Below, piece after piece: positions 35,110-46,240 of a stretch of DNA of 64,000 nt. Both the position numbers and the translations under genes were made by a program. Below the pieces are notes generated by a model. The model had not been told where the DNA came from. It did not search any database and worked only from the letters and a program-made list of their open reading frames with translations. Source of the stretch: Limnephilus marmoratus. Taxonomy: Eukaryota > Arthropoda > Insecta > Trichoptera > Limnephilidae. The stretch covers positions 21,049,450 to 21,113,449 of the forward strand of contig OU862927.1 in assembly GCA_917880885.1 (NCBI GenBank), given 5' to 3'. Each line of letters opens with the position of its first letter. Position 1 is the first letter of the stretch.

Positions 35110-35410
35110 ATTTGTTTTTTTTTACATGTGCTCCACAGGGTCTATGTCATCTTTGGTGATGCTGTGTGGAGGGTTTTTTCAAGGAAAGGAAAGAGAGGAG
35201 AGTTCTGGGAGGGAAAAGGGTTTAAGGGGTGGATAGGAACCTGGGTTTCAGTGTGTCCTGGTCATCTGCCTCCAGGACCCAGACAAACATCACCCCATGA
35301 ACCCGGGCACCCCTGCTAAATCACCAAACGTAGTGAACCACTTGGGGTGACCTATGGCAGAGGTGTTGGTTATCCAATAAAGATTCCCGGGGTGGCGGTA
35401 CCCATTCCCG
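35110..35410 (-). mobile_element. SINE C copy, minus strand, well preserved
   Basis: A clean copy with the order, on the minus strand: GGGAATGGGTACCGCCACCC, TTTATTGGATAACCAACACC, GGTGCCCGGGTTCATGGGGT, a pyrimidine-rich stretch, then CCCTCCACACAGCATCACC and the terminal CTGTGGAGCACATG. The GC hairpin is largely lost. It serves as a good SINE C reference. Confidence 0.8.
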
Positions 35411-36609
35411 CCTCCCCCTAGCTCAGTCGATCGATAAGGATTGTTAGTATGACTTTCGTTAACTTCCCATCGTTCCCTTGCGTGATTGCAGACCGCCAAG
35501 GAATAAATAACAGTTGACAATGACTGAGTGTTCTTAATATATTCGACGTCAATTGTTGTTTGTACGTTAGCGATCTGCAGTTGTCCTAGTTGATGAGAAG
35601 TGACCTGACGTTATCCTATCAATCTTTATCGATCGACCATGCAAGGACCGCTGAACATATTTGGAGTAAAAAACGTAGTAGTATCATTTTGCCAACCGAT
35701 ATTTTTTTTCTAATAAAAAAAGATTCTATCGCATGTCACCAATGTTCACACCGTTACGAGTGGCGACGGGACCACGTGATATAGCGAGACAGAGTGCATA
35801 ACACGTGACCCTTGCTGGCTGCACTCAAATATTTAGTTGCGATGTGTGATAGAAATTTTATTTTTGCTGTTTTTAATTGGTAAAAATATTATCGGACAGC
35901 AAAATAACATCTACATTTTTTACTCTAACCACTGGAGCAACCACGCGAAATAAATAAATTTGCTTCGATTGCTCTAGATTTCCCAGAAGATCATTTTTAA
36001 AATTTTTCGCCAACGTTAAAAAAATCATTCTTTCGAATTTTAACATGGAACAAAAACTTATTATACATAGTGCTATATAGCCAATGAGTTAACCTGTTAA
36101 CCGTTTATCTCATATTTGTAGGAGTTATAAAAAAATTGTAAAGTTTATATTCTGCGTTTCTTACTTTGAAATTGCCGTGAGGACTACTTATTCGAGTCAA
36201 CATAGAATATTTTCAATTTTTGTATTGTGTCTGTGGTATACTTGATAATGAAAGATGCATATCTATGGAAAAAGGACTTAATTATAACCGTAAACAATAA
36301 AAATTATTCTAAAAATTTATTTTTAACTACGTTCTAAAATTGTCTACGAAGTTCGGATTTGCGACATCTGTGGTCATAATAAATAAAGCATTTCAATAGC
36401 TTCGTTTTGAAATAAATGGCTGGCCATGGAAATGTTTTAAATAATTACAATAAATGGTTTACGAATGGTAGGAAAATGTGGTCCATTTTTGGACAGCTAT
36501 CAATCGCAGAAAAATAGAAATGGTCGATATTTCGATCATAATCGCTCCAGTGGAGATGCTTAAGAATCGCTGGTTGAATCCTTTGGATACATGCAGTTTT
36601 AATGTAATG
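35411..36609. other. no gene recognised
   Basis: Unassigned AT-rich sequence. Confidence 0.35.
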
Positions 36610-37281
36610 TTGTAAAATTTTACACTCTTATTTATTTATTATGAATTTACGTCGATTACCGGCTTTTACATAGGAATTCAACAATTTGAAATGGATACAG
36701 AATATACACGTTAAGAAAAAAAAATTCATATGAATGACAAAAAAAAAATAAAAAGTACATATTTGAAGTGACAGCATAAAGTACAAATAGTAAGCTATTA
36801 TAAAAACGAATGTAAGAAAAAGAAAATCTCATATACATGTAAACAAGATGTTTTGAAGTAAAGAAATTACCACGTAAAGTACGTAATAAAATAAATTTAA
36901 AAATTCCGTAAATAAACATTGATGAAGAATATAAGAGAAATATTCAAAGTATATTGATTATAATCCAATTGAGAAGCGCTGACAAACAGCTTTAATTAAA
37001 TAATGTTTGTATGTTAATAATCTTTCAATATTTATCACATCATTAACAACATATTTATTACCAAGTATATGCAGGCGATTTATTATGGAATATAATTCAG
37101 CATTAGAACCTGTATTATTACAATGGTAAGGTAATTTGTGACGAATTGATCTAATACTTTTAATGTTTTTTTCTAAAAAGACACCATAAAGGAGAATTGT
37201 ATTATTTTCCATGCATTTGTTTTGTAAGAAAACAAGACAAAGATGATTAAAAACAACATGATAATAATATACGAAAAACAA
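36610..37281 (-). pseudogene. probable LINE C-terminus and 3' tail, minus strand
   Basis: A minus-strand frame (36958-37281) has the layout of LINE C-termini, with SIINRLHILGNKYVVNDVIN resembling RLHDVTNRYADVADLF at 39404. The sequence beyond it ends in AAAGCCGG... and AATAAATAAATAAG (minus), like the LINE tail at 58320-58350. No RT motif remains. Confidence 0.45.
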
Positions 37282-38449
37282 ACATTATTTTATAAAATCG
37301 AATCGTCTACGAAACGCTGAAAATTTCTAAGAATTTTTAAATGAAAACAATCCACGCATTCAATTCATTCTCAAATATTATCTTTTAGGGTTGAGTAAAG
37401 GTTGTACGGGCATAGCTGAAATAAGAGAATTTACAAAAATGCCTTGAAATACACATTACGAATACGAGAAAGCTCTCGGAAAAATAAACAAGCTTTCTTT
37501 ATAAGTTATACCTGCAGTAGAACCTAAAATAATATTTTAATTCTCAATTTACATCTTTTCGCTTGCAACTGAGAATGTTCTTTGTGGAGTAGGTATTAGG
37601 TATATATGTTCAATTTCTTGGATTTATAAGTACCTACGTTATTAAAAAAATTAGGAAATTAAAAAAAATCTGCAATTGACATCTTCTGACACCTAAATTT
37701 GAAATATAAATTGTATTTTTTAACTTAATTTTTGGCACATAATTAAGAAATTCGTTGAAGTGCCTACGTAGATTAATCGTTTGAAGTTAGTCGAATACGG
37801 AAATGCCAGCTATTAATTAATGTCAATCAATAACTTAATTAACAATAATCAACTTTATTTAGGTATTACGCTTCCGTTATCCCATTCAATTATTTATTTA
37901 TTTATTTATTTACTTTTCCAGCATTTCTTGGAAAGTAATAATGCATAAAGATATAAAATAATCGATTAATTAAAAATGTACATTATCATAAAAAAAATCG
38001 AATGTTTTTTGAGGCAATGACCAAATAATTCAACTTAATATCCCAAATAAAATTTTACGCAGTAATTGTGATTGTCTATGCCTCACGAAAACCGTATTTA
38101 AGTTATTGTGATGACCGTGGCCGGTTATCGCATGTATTCTGGACTCCGTTATGATGGATCCAGATTCCTCTGATTATGTTGATCTCAGTACAGGGTATAT
38201 TTGCAATAATAAGTTGGAGGTAGACTATTGATAATTATTCCGAGATATGTACAATGGTTATTCTAGGAAGTCTAATGGCAAAGAGAACGAATGGACAACA
38301 ATCACACTCTTTTACATGTTACTCATGCTGTCTCACTCATACACGCATGTCTCTTTCATACTGCAAGACATACATTCACCACAGTTATTAACCATGTAAC
38401 TTCATCTCCGCAAGATGTCGCTAGTATCTCTTTTTGACGGGACTGCTTA
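37282..38449. other. spacer with an isolated (TAAA)n LINE-type tail
   Basis: Near 37890-37945 a (TTTA)n run is followed by a short hairpin (CTTTTCCAGCATTTCTTGGAAAG), resembling the 3' end of a LINE on the minus strand. The rest is unassigned. Confidence 0.4.
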
Positions 38450-38600
38450 TTCTCAAAGTATCTTTATGTTTGACTGCAAGATTCAACCAGAACTAAATGC
38501 TATCTAGATAGTTTCTTGGATAAATTTATCCATTTTCATTTCATACGTGACATCTATTGATTTTTCTGACCCGTATCCCGGCAAGTCATAGGTCCTGTAT
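38450..38600 (-). mobile_element. SINE A leader fragment
   Basis: Shares AACTAAATGCTATCTAGATA and ACGTGACATCTATTGA with the leader and junction sequence at 54120-54225. Confidence 0.55.
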
Positions 38601-39117
38601 TAGAGTTTCGATTAAGTTTTGCTAATTGTTTAGAATTAAACCCAGGACGCAAACCAATTATGGAGTTGAGTTACTATCAAAGGTTGGATTGCGATCCAAG
38701 AGTTGTCTGATTTGTTTGTTAGATGTCGATAGAATCATGTTTTATTTTTTGTCTCTCTCACACAACAAACAAGGGAAATATAGAGGTACGAAAGTCTTAT
38801 AAAAAGGCTTGTATCAGTAAAATTAACTTGCTTCTTTACGAAAACTTGCACTAAGAATTTAAAATACTACTGAACCCTTGTCCGTTGGGTGGGGAAAGTT
38901 ATTGTCGTCAGTTATAAGTTTATAAATATCAAATCATAACAATAAAAATTCAAGAACTTAAAGTTAAAACAAAAAAGTGCTTCATTTATAAAAAACCAGT
39001 CTGCCCAAAAGAAATCTCCTAAGTGAAGACCTCAATTTTTTACACTAATATTGTCTGCATTCATTAAAAATTACAATTTGAGATTTTACTCGTTAAGTTA
39101 AAAATAAAAATGAATAA

Positions 39118-39195
39118 TCTCATAAAATCTATTTGCGCACGCCGAGATTCGATCCAGCAACCTTCGAATTGCTAGTAAAAAGCCTTTCCCTCAAT
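39118..39195 (-). repeat. tRNA-like SINE head, minus strand
   Basis: The reverse complement gives a GCTGGATCGAATCTCGGCGT T-arm with B box. It joins, at its left, SINE A tail sequence (CTCGTTAAGTTAAAAATAAA). Confidence 0.5.
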
Positions 39196-39210
39196 CATGG
39201 TGGCTACCAA

Positions 39211-39680
39211 ATATTTATTTATTTAATTAAATTTTAACGATATTAATTAACATATACGATAAAAACTGATTACATGTCACAAAATGAAAAATAAAAATAT
39301 ATAAATAATAAAAAAAAATTTGTTTAACAGATGATTGTGGCATTTGAATGAGAAATGACACCAGAGAGACAATTACGTACAAAAATCTATAGTACAAATA
39401 GAATTAATATTGACCGAAAAGGTTTGATAGCATAGCCCTCTTGTACCTACCTTCCGTGCAGATAAATAGATCTGCCACATCTGCATATCTATTAGTAACA
39501 TCATGTAACCTAGGTAAAAGGGAGTATTTCGTATACATACTCAGTCCTATTATTATTGTTACATTTAAACAGGATTTTAGATCGAGTGGTTCTCGTGGGA
39601 ATATGAAATTCAATGAGCTTTTAAAATCCGGACTGTCTATTCTACCATTTACAATTTCAAATGGGGCACGATACAACTTA
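39211..39680 (-). pseudogene. LINE C-terminal fragment and 3' UTR, minus strand
   Basis: The frame at 39404-39680 reads FEIVNGRIDSPDFKSSLNFI, YSLLPRLHDVTNRYADVADL and a final basic helix, the standard post-RT region of Jockey/CR1-like LINEs. The A-rich tail is at the left (TTTATTTATTTAATT on plus). Confidence 0.65.
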
Positions 39681-39689
39681 GGTTGAGAA

Positions 39690-40249
39690 ACACTGCTTTA
39701 ACCGAGATATATACATCATAGGTTCGTTCCAACTTCTGCCTCCGTTTTCGCAACAGTATTCACCAGCAAAAAACATATTGTCGTTGATAAATCATTATTG
39801 TTTACAGGGTGTTTTACCGAATTCTCGTCGTGTGGCACATCCAGCGCCTGTATACCAGTATGGCTTTAGTTCTAGTTCTAGTACCACGTAACAGCGAGCG
39901 GATGGCAAGGCAATAAATTTGCTTTTAATTAAGAACCAGGGAGAAACACAATCTAAATCTGGTCTGCTCTGTGTGAGAAGTTTGGATTGCAGTCTCCATA
40001 CTGTTTCATACAAGGTGGACTAAATAATATGGAAATGTTATTTTAAAAATTATTTTAAGTCCTTGAATTGAAATCTGAAATCCACATAAACGAATTTTAA
40101 AATATTTTACGTTCTTAATTGAAGATTGATATAAAATGCAAAAAAATATTATTTACAACTCTGCCACTTATTTTGTCTCTCAATTTCTATTTTCTAATCG
40201 CTAAACGGTTAATCATGTTATGTATTTCACATTTCAATAATTAAAAACA
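39690..40249. other. no gene recognised
   Basis: Unassigned. Confidence 0.3.
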
Positions 40250-40625
40250 ATGTTCCCAACTACTCCCGTCTGGAGCCAGTGGGACTATGGCATCCCCAAT
40301 TGGGTTATGTTGTGAGGCTGAAGGTAGTGGGGAGGGGAAGGAGATAGGGAGAGGAAGGTGGGGGAGTACCTAACTATTCAGATCAAACACAGCTAAAGCC
40401 ATTTCAAGCAACGTTTCAATTCTGAATGGTGGTCTTATACCATGGCAATATTGGGAGTATCTTCCACTCTGGAACGTGCCGCAATTATACTATATATTAT
40501 TTTAAATGATTAAATTGTAAATAACACAAATTAATTAAATAAAATTTATTTGCCACACCGGGATTCGATCCCGCGACCTTCGGAGTGCGAGTCAAGAGCC
40601 TTACCGCTGCTCTACGCCTGCCGTC
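40250..40625 (-). mobile_element. SINE B, near full length, minus strand
   Basis: Complete body, linker and tRNA-like head. The reverse complement of 40555-40625 has a GGGATCGAATCCCG B box and a GTAGAGCAGCGGTAAGG A-box region. It is head-to-head with the next SINE B copy. Confidence 0.82.
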
Positions 40626-41648
40626 TAAAGTTATATTTGCGGTAGGTTCCAGAATGGAAGTTATTCTCAGTATCGCCTTAGTGTAAGACCACCGTTTAAA
40701 TTTGAAACGTTGCTTGAAATGGCTTTAATCGTGTTCGGTGACCAGATCTGAATAGCTTGGTACTTCCTCATCTTCCTCTTATCCAGCTCCCTTTTCTCTC
40801 CACTACTCCTCCTCACTCCTCTCCACATTTCAGTCGGAAAAGTTGGGATTCTTGAGCGCTTCTTCTTAATCCTTGCGCTGACCAGGATTGACCAGGAGGA
40901 ACAACTCATTGCCTAGGTAGGCTGTTGGGGTCGGCTCTTCTCGTTCTCATCTTCATCCAGGTCATTTCTCTGAAGAATTTTGGAGCATTGAGTCATCCAG
41001 GAGTTCTTCAGTCTGTGTTAATATTTCAGGTACTGAAATATTAATATTTGTGATTGTCACCCTAATGGTTGTGGCAACATTTTTTGTGTTGGCGATTTCG
41101 TATTGCCACGGATTTTTTAATTCTTTCTTCTCTTGTTACCATCCGTCTTGGGCGGGTCGTTTTTGGCAAAACGTCTGCTGCCAGGTTTTCACTTCATGTG
41201 GGTTATAAAAACCGCGGAGAGAAATAGCATTATTGGGCTCACCGTACTTGAGCTACCCTACGGGTCTTTTTATTGTTTGAATAAAGACCAATATTCAAGA
41301 GCTGGAGTTTTTATTGAAGAGTTACTCCAGCCACACTTCCTTTCGGAATCTGGTGTTACCACGCCGGATTGCTCTGTCAGGAGAGCGGAAGTTGAGATCC
41401 TGAACAGTCTTCCTCTGGATGACTATCGATGAAGCTCCATAGACATTGCTTGCCTCACTGTGTGGTCTGATGGTCTCCGTCTTATATGCCCTTACCATCT
41501 CAACTGTCGTTCCTACAGCTTACTATTTATGTCTGTGACACCCAGGCTACCACGAATGCGTGAACTTTTGATCTTATCTTTTAGTGATACTCCTGCCGAC
41601 CATCTAAGAGATTGGGATTCTTGAGCGCTATTCACATAAAAAAAACTT
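40626..41648 (+). mobile_element. SINE B, plus strand, interrupted by a LINE
   Basis: The body runs from TTATATTTGCGGTAGGTTCC to TTGGGATTCTTGAGCGCT (ending 40860) and resumes after a 751-bp insert with the same 18-mer (41612-41629), followed by ATTCACATAAAAAAAA, the SINE B tail. The tRNA head is missing. Confidence 0.8.
40861..41611 (-). pseudogene. 5'-truncated LINE inserted in SINE B, minus strand
   Basis: The minus-strand translation includes LRWSAGVSLKDKIKSSRIRG, RQLRWYGHIRRRPSDHTVRQ and, near its end, RTRRADPNSLPRQ then stop. This pattern is typical of the C-terminus of endonuclease-RT LINEs. The 3' end has an AAGAAGAA tail, and an 18-bp target duplication brackets the insert. Frameshifts and stops show it is dead. 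Confidence 0.75.
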
Positions 41649-41867
41649 TAATTGATTTTATCGGGAGCATCTCCAATTCCTATCATATTTTCCTCTTTCT
41701 CACCCAAATTTATAATAATTATTTGTTTATTATAAAGTACAAAATATATTTTACTAATTAGTTTTCTGATCTCCCAAGGGGTCACGACATCCACTTTGAA
41801 AACAACTGCTCTAAATAAATAAATATTTACACAACCATTTTCCGATTAAAAAAAAATAAAATGTACT

Positions 41868-41939
41868 GGGCTCGTCCGGGATTTGAACCCGGGACCTCGC
41901 GCACCCGAAGCGCAAATCATACCCCTAGACCAACGAGCC
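41868..41939 (-). tRNA. tRNA-Pro (anticodon CGG)
   Basis: The minus strand folds into a full 72-nt cloverleaf. The acceptor stem GGCTCGT pairs with ACGAGCC plus discriminator C. The D-arm has GGTCTAGGGGTATGA, the anticodon stem TGCGC/GCGCG encloses the loop TTCGGGT with CGG at 34-36, and the T-arm is CCGGGTTCAAATCCCGG. A and B boxes are intact. A T-run terminator follows (minus-strand TTTTATTTTTTTTT, plus 41848-41863). Unlike the SINE heads in this window, it has no attached SINE body, so it is probably a functional gene. Confidence 0.95.
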
Positions 41940-42144
41940 AACTGTCCTCGGCGCATTATTTATCTATACTGTTTTAATATTACAATACCTGCCCAGGTAA
42001 TCCACAAAACACCACAGTGAAATCATGATTCGTGACATTGTTTTTATTTTACATTCATCGATATGCTGCACTATTAAAAAATGCATAACACGTAAGTACC
42101 TAATAAATAAAATGTAGATGTACAAATAAATGTAAAAAATGTAA

Positions 42145-42890
42145 AAATGAGATTCGAGACCTTGGCGTAATTGTTGAAGCAAATCTCTCTTTAAAATCCC
42201 ATATATCTGATATTGTCTCCCGTGCCAACAAAATGCTTGGATTTGTTCTTCGTAATTCAAGATCATTTACCAACGGAATCGCAATCCGAAGAACGTATGA
42301 AGCACTTGTTCGCAGTATCTTGGAATATAGCTCCATTATTTGGGCCCCTTCTGAGCAAAACCATATTCTCGAAATAGAAAAAGTACAAAAGAGATTCATG
42401 CGTTACCTATATATGAGGTAATATATGTACTACCCTTTCCTGTATCCATCCTTATTCTTAGCAGGAATGCTCGATCTTAATACATTAGAAGCCCGCCGAA
42501 AAATATTTTTAGGAAAACATTTTTTTAAGATAATCTCTGGAACTATACAAAATCCACCTATTTTGAAAGAAATTAACTTATATGTCCCAGACAAGTATAC
42601 TCGTGGAAGGTCCCATACCCTTTTTTATGCTCCAAAAGCGAGGACTTATGCCTATCAGAACGCGCCAGTCAACAGAGCGACTGAACTGCTCAACGAGTCT
42701 GCATTGACCATTGACATTTTTAATGTAACCTACAGGCAGTTTAACAATTATCTTTTGACGTATGTCACAAAGTAGTGAAACTGAACTTTTTATGTGTTTT
42801 GCTATACTTTTTGTCTTATTTGTAATCTTCTCCATAATGTATTGGTGAATAACCGTTTTACGGAGAACATGAAAAATAAAAAAATAAATA
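42145..42890 (+). pseudogene. LINE RT C-terminal region, one in-frame stop
   Basis: One frame reads EIRDLGVIVEANLSLKSHIS, ALVRSILEYSSIIWAPSEQN, IEKVQKRFMRYLYMR, a TAA stop at 42419-42421, and then continues in the same frame with LEARRKIFLGKHFFKIISGT and VPDKYTRGRSHTLFYAPKAR to 42775. This is the Jockey/R1-like layout after the RT palm. An A-rich tail follows near 42870-42890. It lies 206 bp from the tRNA-Pro gene. Confidence 0.8.
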
Positions 42891-42894
42891 ATAT

Positions 42895-43452
42895 CATACT
42901 AATTTCTAAGGTACTTTTGTGATGTTGTAATTTGTTAATGTGGTGAGCTCTGACGTCATTATTTTTGAACAGCTTTTCACATTACATATTTTATAGACTG
43001 AACCAGATTTTTACATAATTTATAATATGAGCTATGTAGCTTTCAAATATCCAATATTCTGTCAAAATGCTGAGACGTATTCCATTACGACGAAAGAGTG
43101 TTGCACGTCGAGCGAAGCCGGGCACTATTATTTTAATTGAGAAAGAAAACTAAGGCTAAAAAGATGCGCTCTGGCGTCATGAAAAACACAAAGATTTTTC
43201 CTTCTAGAATTTGTAGATCAATACAACTACGCGCGCAATGTCATTACCATTATGCAATTAAAATTACGTATGCAATCTTTTTACGGAAATATGTAATGTC
43301 AATTAACAAACACAAAAACAAAATTTATCGGTAAATATTTAATATAACAACATTTTGTATGTATGTATGTATGCATGTTTGTATATGTAAGTGTATGTAT
43401 GAATGCATGTGTGTATGCATGTATATGGGTACGTGTGTATACATGTATGTGT

Positions 43453-43495
<43 letters not shown>

Positions 43496-44185
43496 AAAAT
43501 GTGTTGTATGTTCATCTACCTATGTGCATACATGAATATATTTTCATAGTATTTTTAATCTTTATATATATATATTTTTTCATACATTTTTTTATCATAT
43601 AAGCAATAAGCATAGTAGGCACAGGCATAGGCATAGTACATATAGGCATATATTTTCAGATTTTTTACCTTTTTATATTACTTTTTTGTTGTAACACTAA
43701 AATTTGTGAAATTTATTTGTGGAGTATGTATCAACTAGGTAAGTTATTCCATTTTGCGAAACATTCAGAAAACTAAAGTAGACAAGAGTGGGGAGGCTAC
43801 GAAGCACCGCTCAAAGAAGAGACCGATAGGCTGCGAAGAACCGGACAAAGAGGATCAGATTTTGCTTTCCGGTTGTCTGATCAGACGTTGGCTTGGCTAT
43901 GTTGAGGCTCGTAGTGCCGTCAGGCTATTACTGACAAGCACTATTGTAATACTAATTACACACCAGAAATCGTTTACAAATTAATCTTTAAAAAAATTTA
44001 AATAATAATTTTATTGCGTAGGCATTGAAACGTTTCTACTGCGGTGAAGAGTAGTTAGGTGTCAATACTCATTTGCCACCTGTCGATGTGAAAGAAAAAG
44101 TCGGTAAGGTAATAGTAAAACTGGGGACACTCCCTTTTTCATCCGATCCGATCCGGATGTAAAGGAAAACCGGCGCGGAAGGGTC
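42895..44185. other. non-coding spacer with microsatellites
   Basis: Dominated by TATG/TGTA-type repeats (about 43355-43450) and (AT)n (about 43455-43492). A 76-codon frame at 43754-43984 has no recognised motif. Confidence 0.45.
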
Positions 44186-44189
44186 AAGG

Positions 44190-44475
44190 CTCTACAACTG
44201 GGTCAAGAGTCTCCGTGAGAATACTGCCGAGGTATCTTAATCTTTCCTCCTTTTCGACATTGCAACCATAACACTGATCCAGAGTGATCTAGTCGTCCAA
44301 ATGTCATCCATTTAGGTTTATTGACGTTGCTTGTTAGTCCAAGTTGCTCACCAACATTATTAACAAGATTTAATAGGTCTTGGAGGTCATTGATACAGTC
44401 AGCTAGTAATACAGAATCATCTGCGTATCTTTTGTTATTAATGACAACTCCATTGATCCCACAATATAATTATAA
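44190..44475 (-). pseudogene. LINE reverse transcriptase palm fragment with YADD box
   Basis: The minus-strand translation gives GINGVVINNKRYADDSVLLA then CINDLQDLLNLVNNVGEQLG and LTSNVNKPKWMTFGR. The YADD motif contains the RT catalytic aspartates and the following block is typical of RTE-type LINEs. A frameshift precedes the YLG..L motif. This is the only catalytic RT core I can find in the window. Confidence 0.75.
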
Positions 44476-44689
44476 TTACCCCAAAATAATTATTGTATTT
44501 ACTTACCATAAAAAGTTTCACCCAATTTGATAGATTTATTTACTCAACCTGTACGGGCGATGAGAATGGCGGATGTTTTGTGAATTTATTTGCTGTATCG
44601 AGTACAGAAACACAAATGGCAATCATAAAAAAACAGCTGTTCAAAAAAGAGTCTCAATTGCTCAAAGTCAGTGGGAAAATCCCATATTA

Positions 44690-44800
44690 ATTAGGATACC
44701 TATGTTTTGAGGCTGAATGGAGTGGGATAGGAAGGAGATGAGACAAAGGAATATTGGAAAGCATCCGGTTATTCAGATTTGGTCAACATACAATAGTTAT
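44690..44800 (-). mobile_element. degenerate SINE B fragment
   Basis: TATGTTTTGAGGCTGAATGG, GGAAGGAGATGAGA and TATTCAGATTTGGTCA follow the SINE B order on the minus strand. Confidence 0.5.
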
Positions 44801-44974
44801 GTGTAGATGCTAAGGATAGATTGTTTAAAAAAATTGAACAATTCATAAGATTTTTGAATGTGTGTTTATTTCAGTTTTATGAAGCAACTGGCCTTTACTG
44901 ATATAATAACAGAATTTGAAAAAAAAACTTCGACAGAATGATAAAATTAATTTAAAATAAAATCATGTGTCTGA

Positions 44975-45390
44975 CGACCTCCATAGTCCAGTGGGTAAGA
45001 CTCTTGACTCACAATCCGGAGGTCGCGGGTTCGAACCCGGCATGCGCAAATAAATTTTATTTGATTAATTTGTGTTATTTCACAATTAATTCATTTAAAA
45101 TAATATATAGTATATTTGCGGTATGTTCCAGAGTGGAAGATACTATCAGTATCGCCCTGGTGTAAGACCACCATTCAGAATTGAAACGTTGCTTGAAAAT
45201 GGCTTTAGCCGTGTTTGGTGACCAGATCTGAATAGCCAGGTACTTTCCAACCTTCCACTTCCCCACCTCCTTCCCCTCCCCACTACCTTCAGCCTCACAA
45301 CATACCCCAATTGGGGATGCCATAGTCTCACTGGCTCCAGACGGGAGCAGTTGAGATTCTTGTGCGGTATTCACTGTAAAAAAAAAAAGA
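44975..45390 (+). mobile_element. SINE B, full length, plus strand
   Basis: The tRNA-derived head (about 44978-45050) has a GGGTTCGAACCCGG B box and a TAGTCCAGTGGGTAAGA A-box region. The complete body and a run of A follow. It is the best preserved SINE B in the window. Confidence 0.85.
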
Positions 45391-45399
45391 AATGTGTGC

Positions 45400-46115
45400 A
45401 ATTCAAATGCTGTAAACCTTCAGAAAACTAAACTTCGAGAGAATGAGACGAATGCATAGTATCAGGAGTAAGATAATTGTAGGTTTATTTATTTTAATAT
45501 TGTTACAAGTTTAAAAAATATTTAAAAAATGTATTCCACGAAGCACCGCACAAATAGGACACTGATTAGTCTCATTCTCTCGCAGGATAAATCCTACAGA
45601 TTTATGTGTTTGTCTCTTTTTAGTGTCGCTCATTTCCGTCTCATCGAGTTTCAAATCACAACGGTGCTAAAGATGTTTTCACTTTTAACACCCGTCCTTT
45701 AAGTATCTACTCTGGAACATACAACTTAAATAACATTTATTTGCCCTCGACGGTATTTTAAACCGCGACCTCCTAAACCTAAACTCTCACCCACCTATGT
45801 ATAATTTAAATGAAAATATTTAGTTTCTCACTATTAACATCACCCATACTGATTAACATCATTTCCGTATTTAGAAACGTAGCTTTCATTAAATTAAATG
45901 GTTACTCCTCTGTGTCAACAGAAACACATCTTGATAAAATATTCAGGTATAGAAGGCCATAGGTTCAAAAAAAAAATTATTTATTTATTCATTAAAAATT
46001 TATTTGTTATTTTTAACAGAATGTTTGCAATTGTGATCCTTTTGATTTCAATTGAAAACATCCATTGAATTCTTTCTACTATGAAATATTTGCTTATTAT
46101 AAGAAATAAATCTGT
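45400..46115. other. no gene recognised
   Basis: Unassigned AT-rich sequence downstream of the protein gene's 3' end. Confidence 0.35.
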
Positions 46116-46121
46116 TTAACC

Positions 46122-46127
46122 TTTATT
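46122..46127 (-). terminator. polyadenylation signal of the two-exon gene
   Basis: The minus-strand AATAAA lies about 115 bp past the stop codon of the protein gene, a plausible 3' UTR length. Confidence 0.5.
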
Positions 46128-46240
46128 ATTTTTATAAATATCAATACAAAATTTTGAAAGTAATTGAGATAATAAAGTAATCAATTATAAACATTCATCA
46201 TATATACATACAAACACATAAAAAAAACATTTTTTCTAAG

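Noticed and set aside
43754..43984. 76-residue basic frame
   Set aside because: No recognised motif and microsatellite-rich surroundings; insufficient support.
44978..45050. Possible functional tRNA gene
   Set aside because: It is the head of a full-length SINE B, with several copies in the window.
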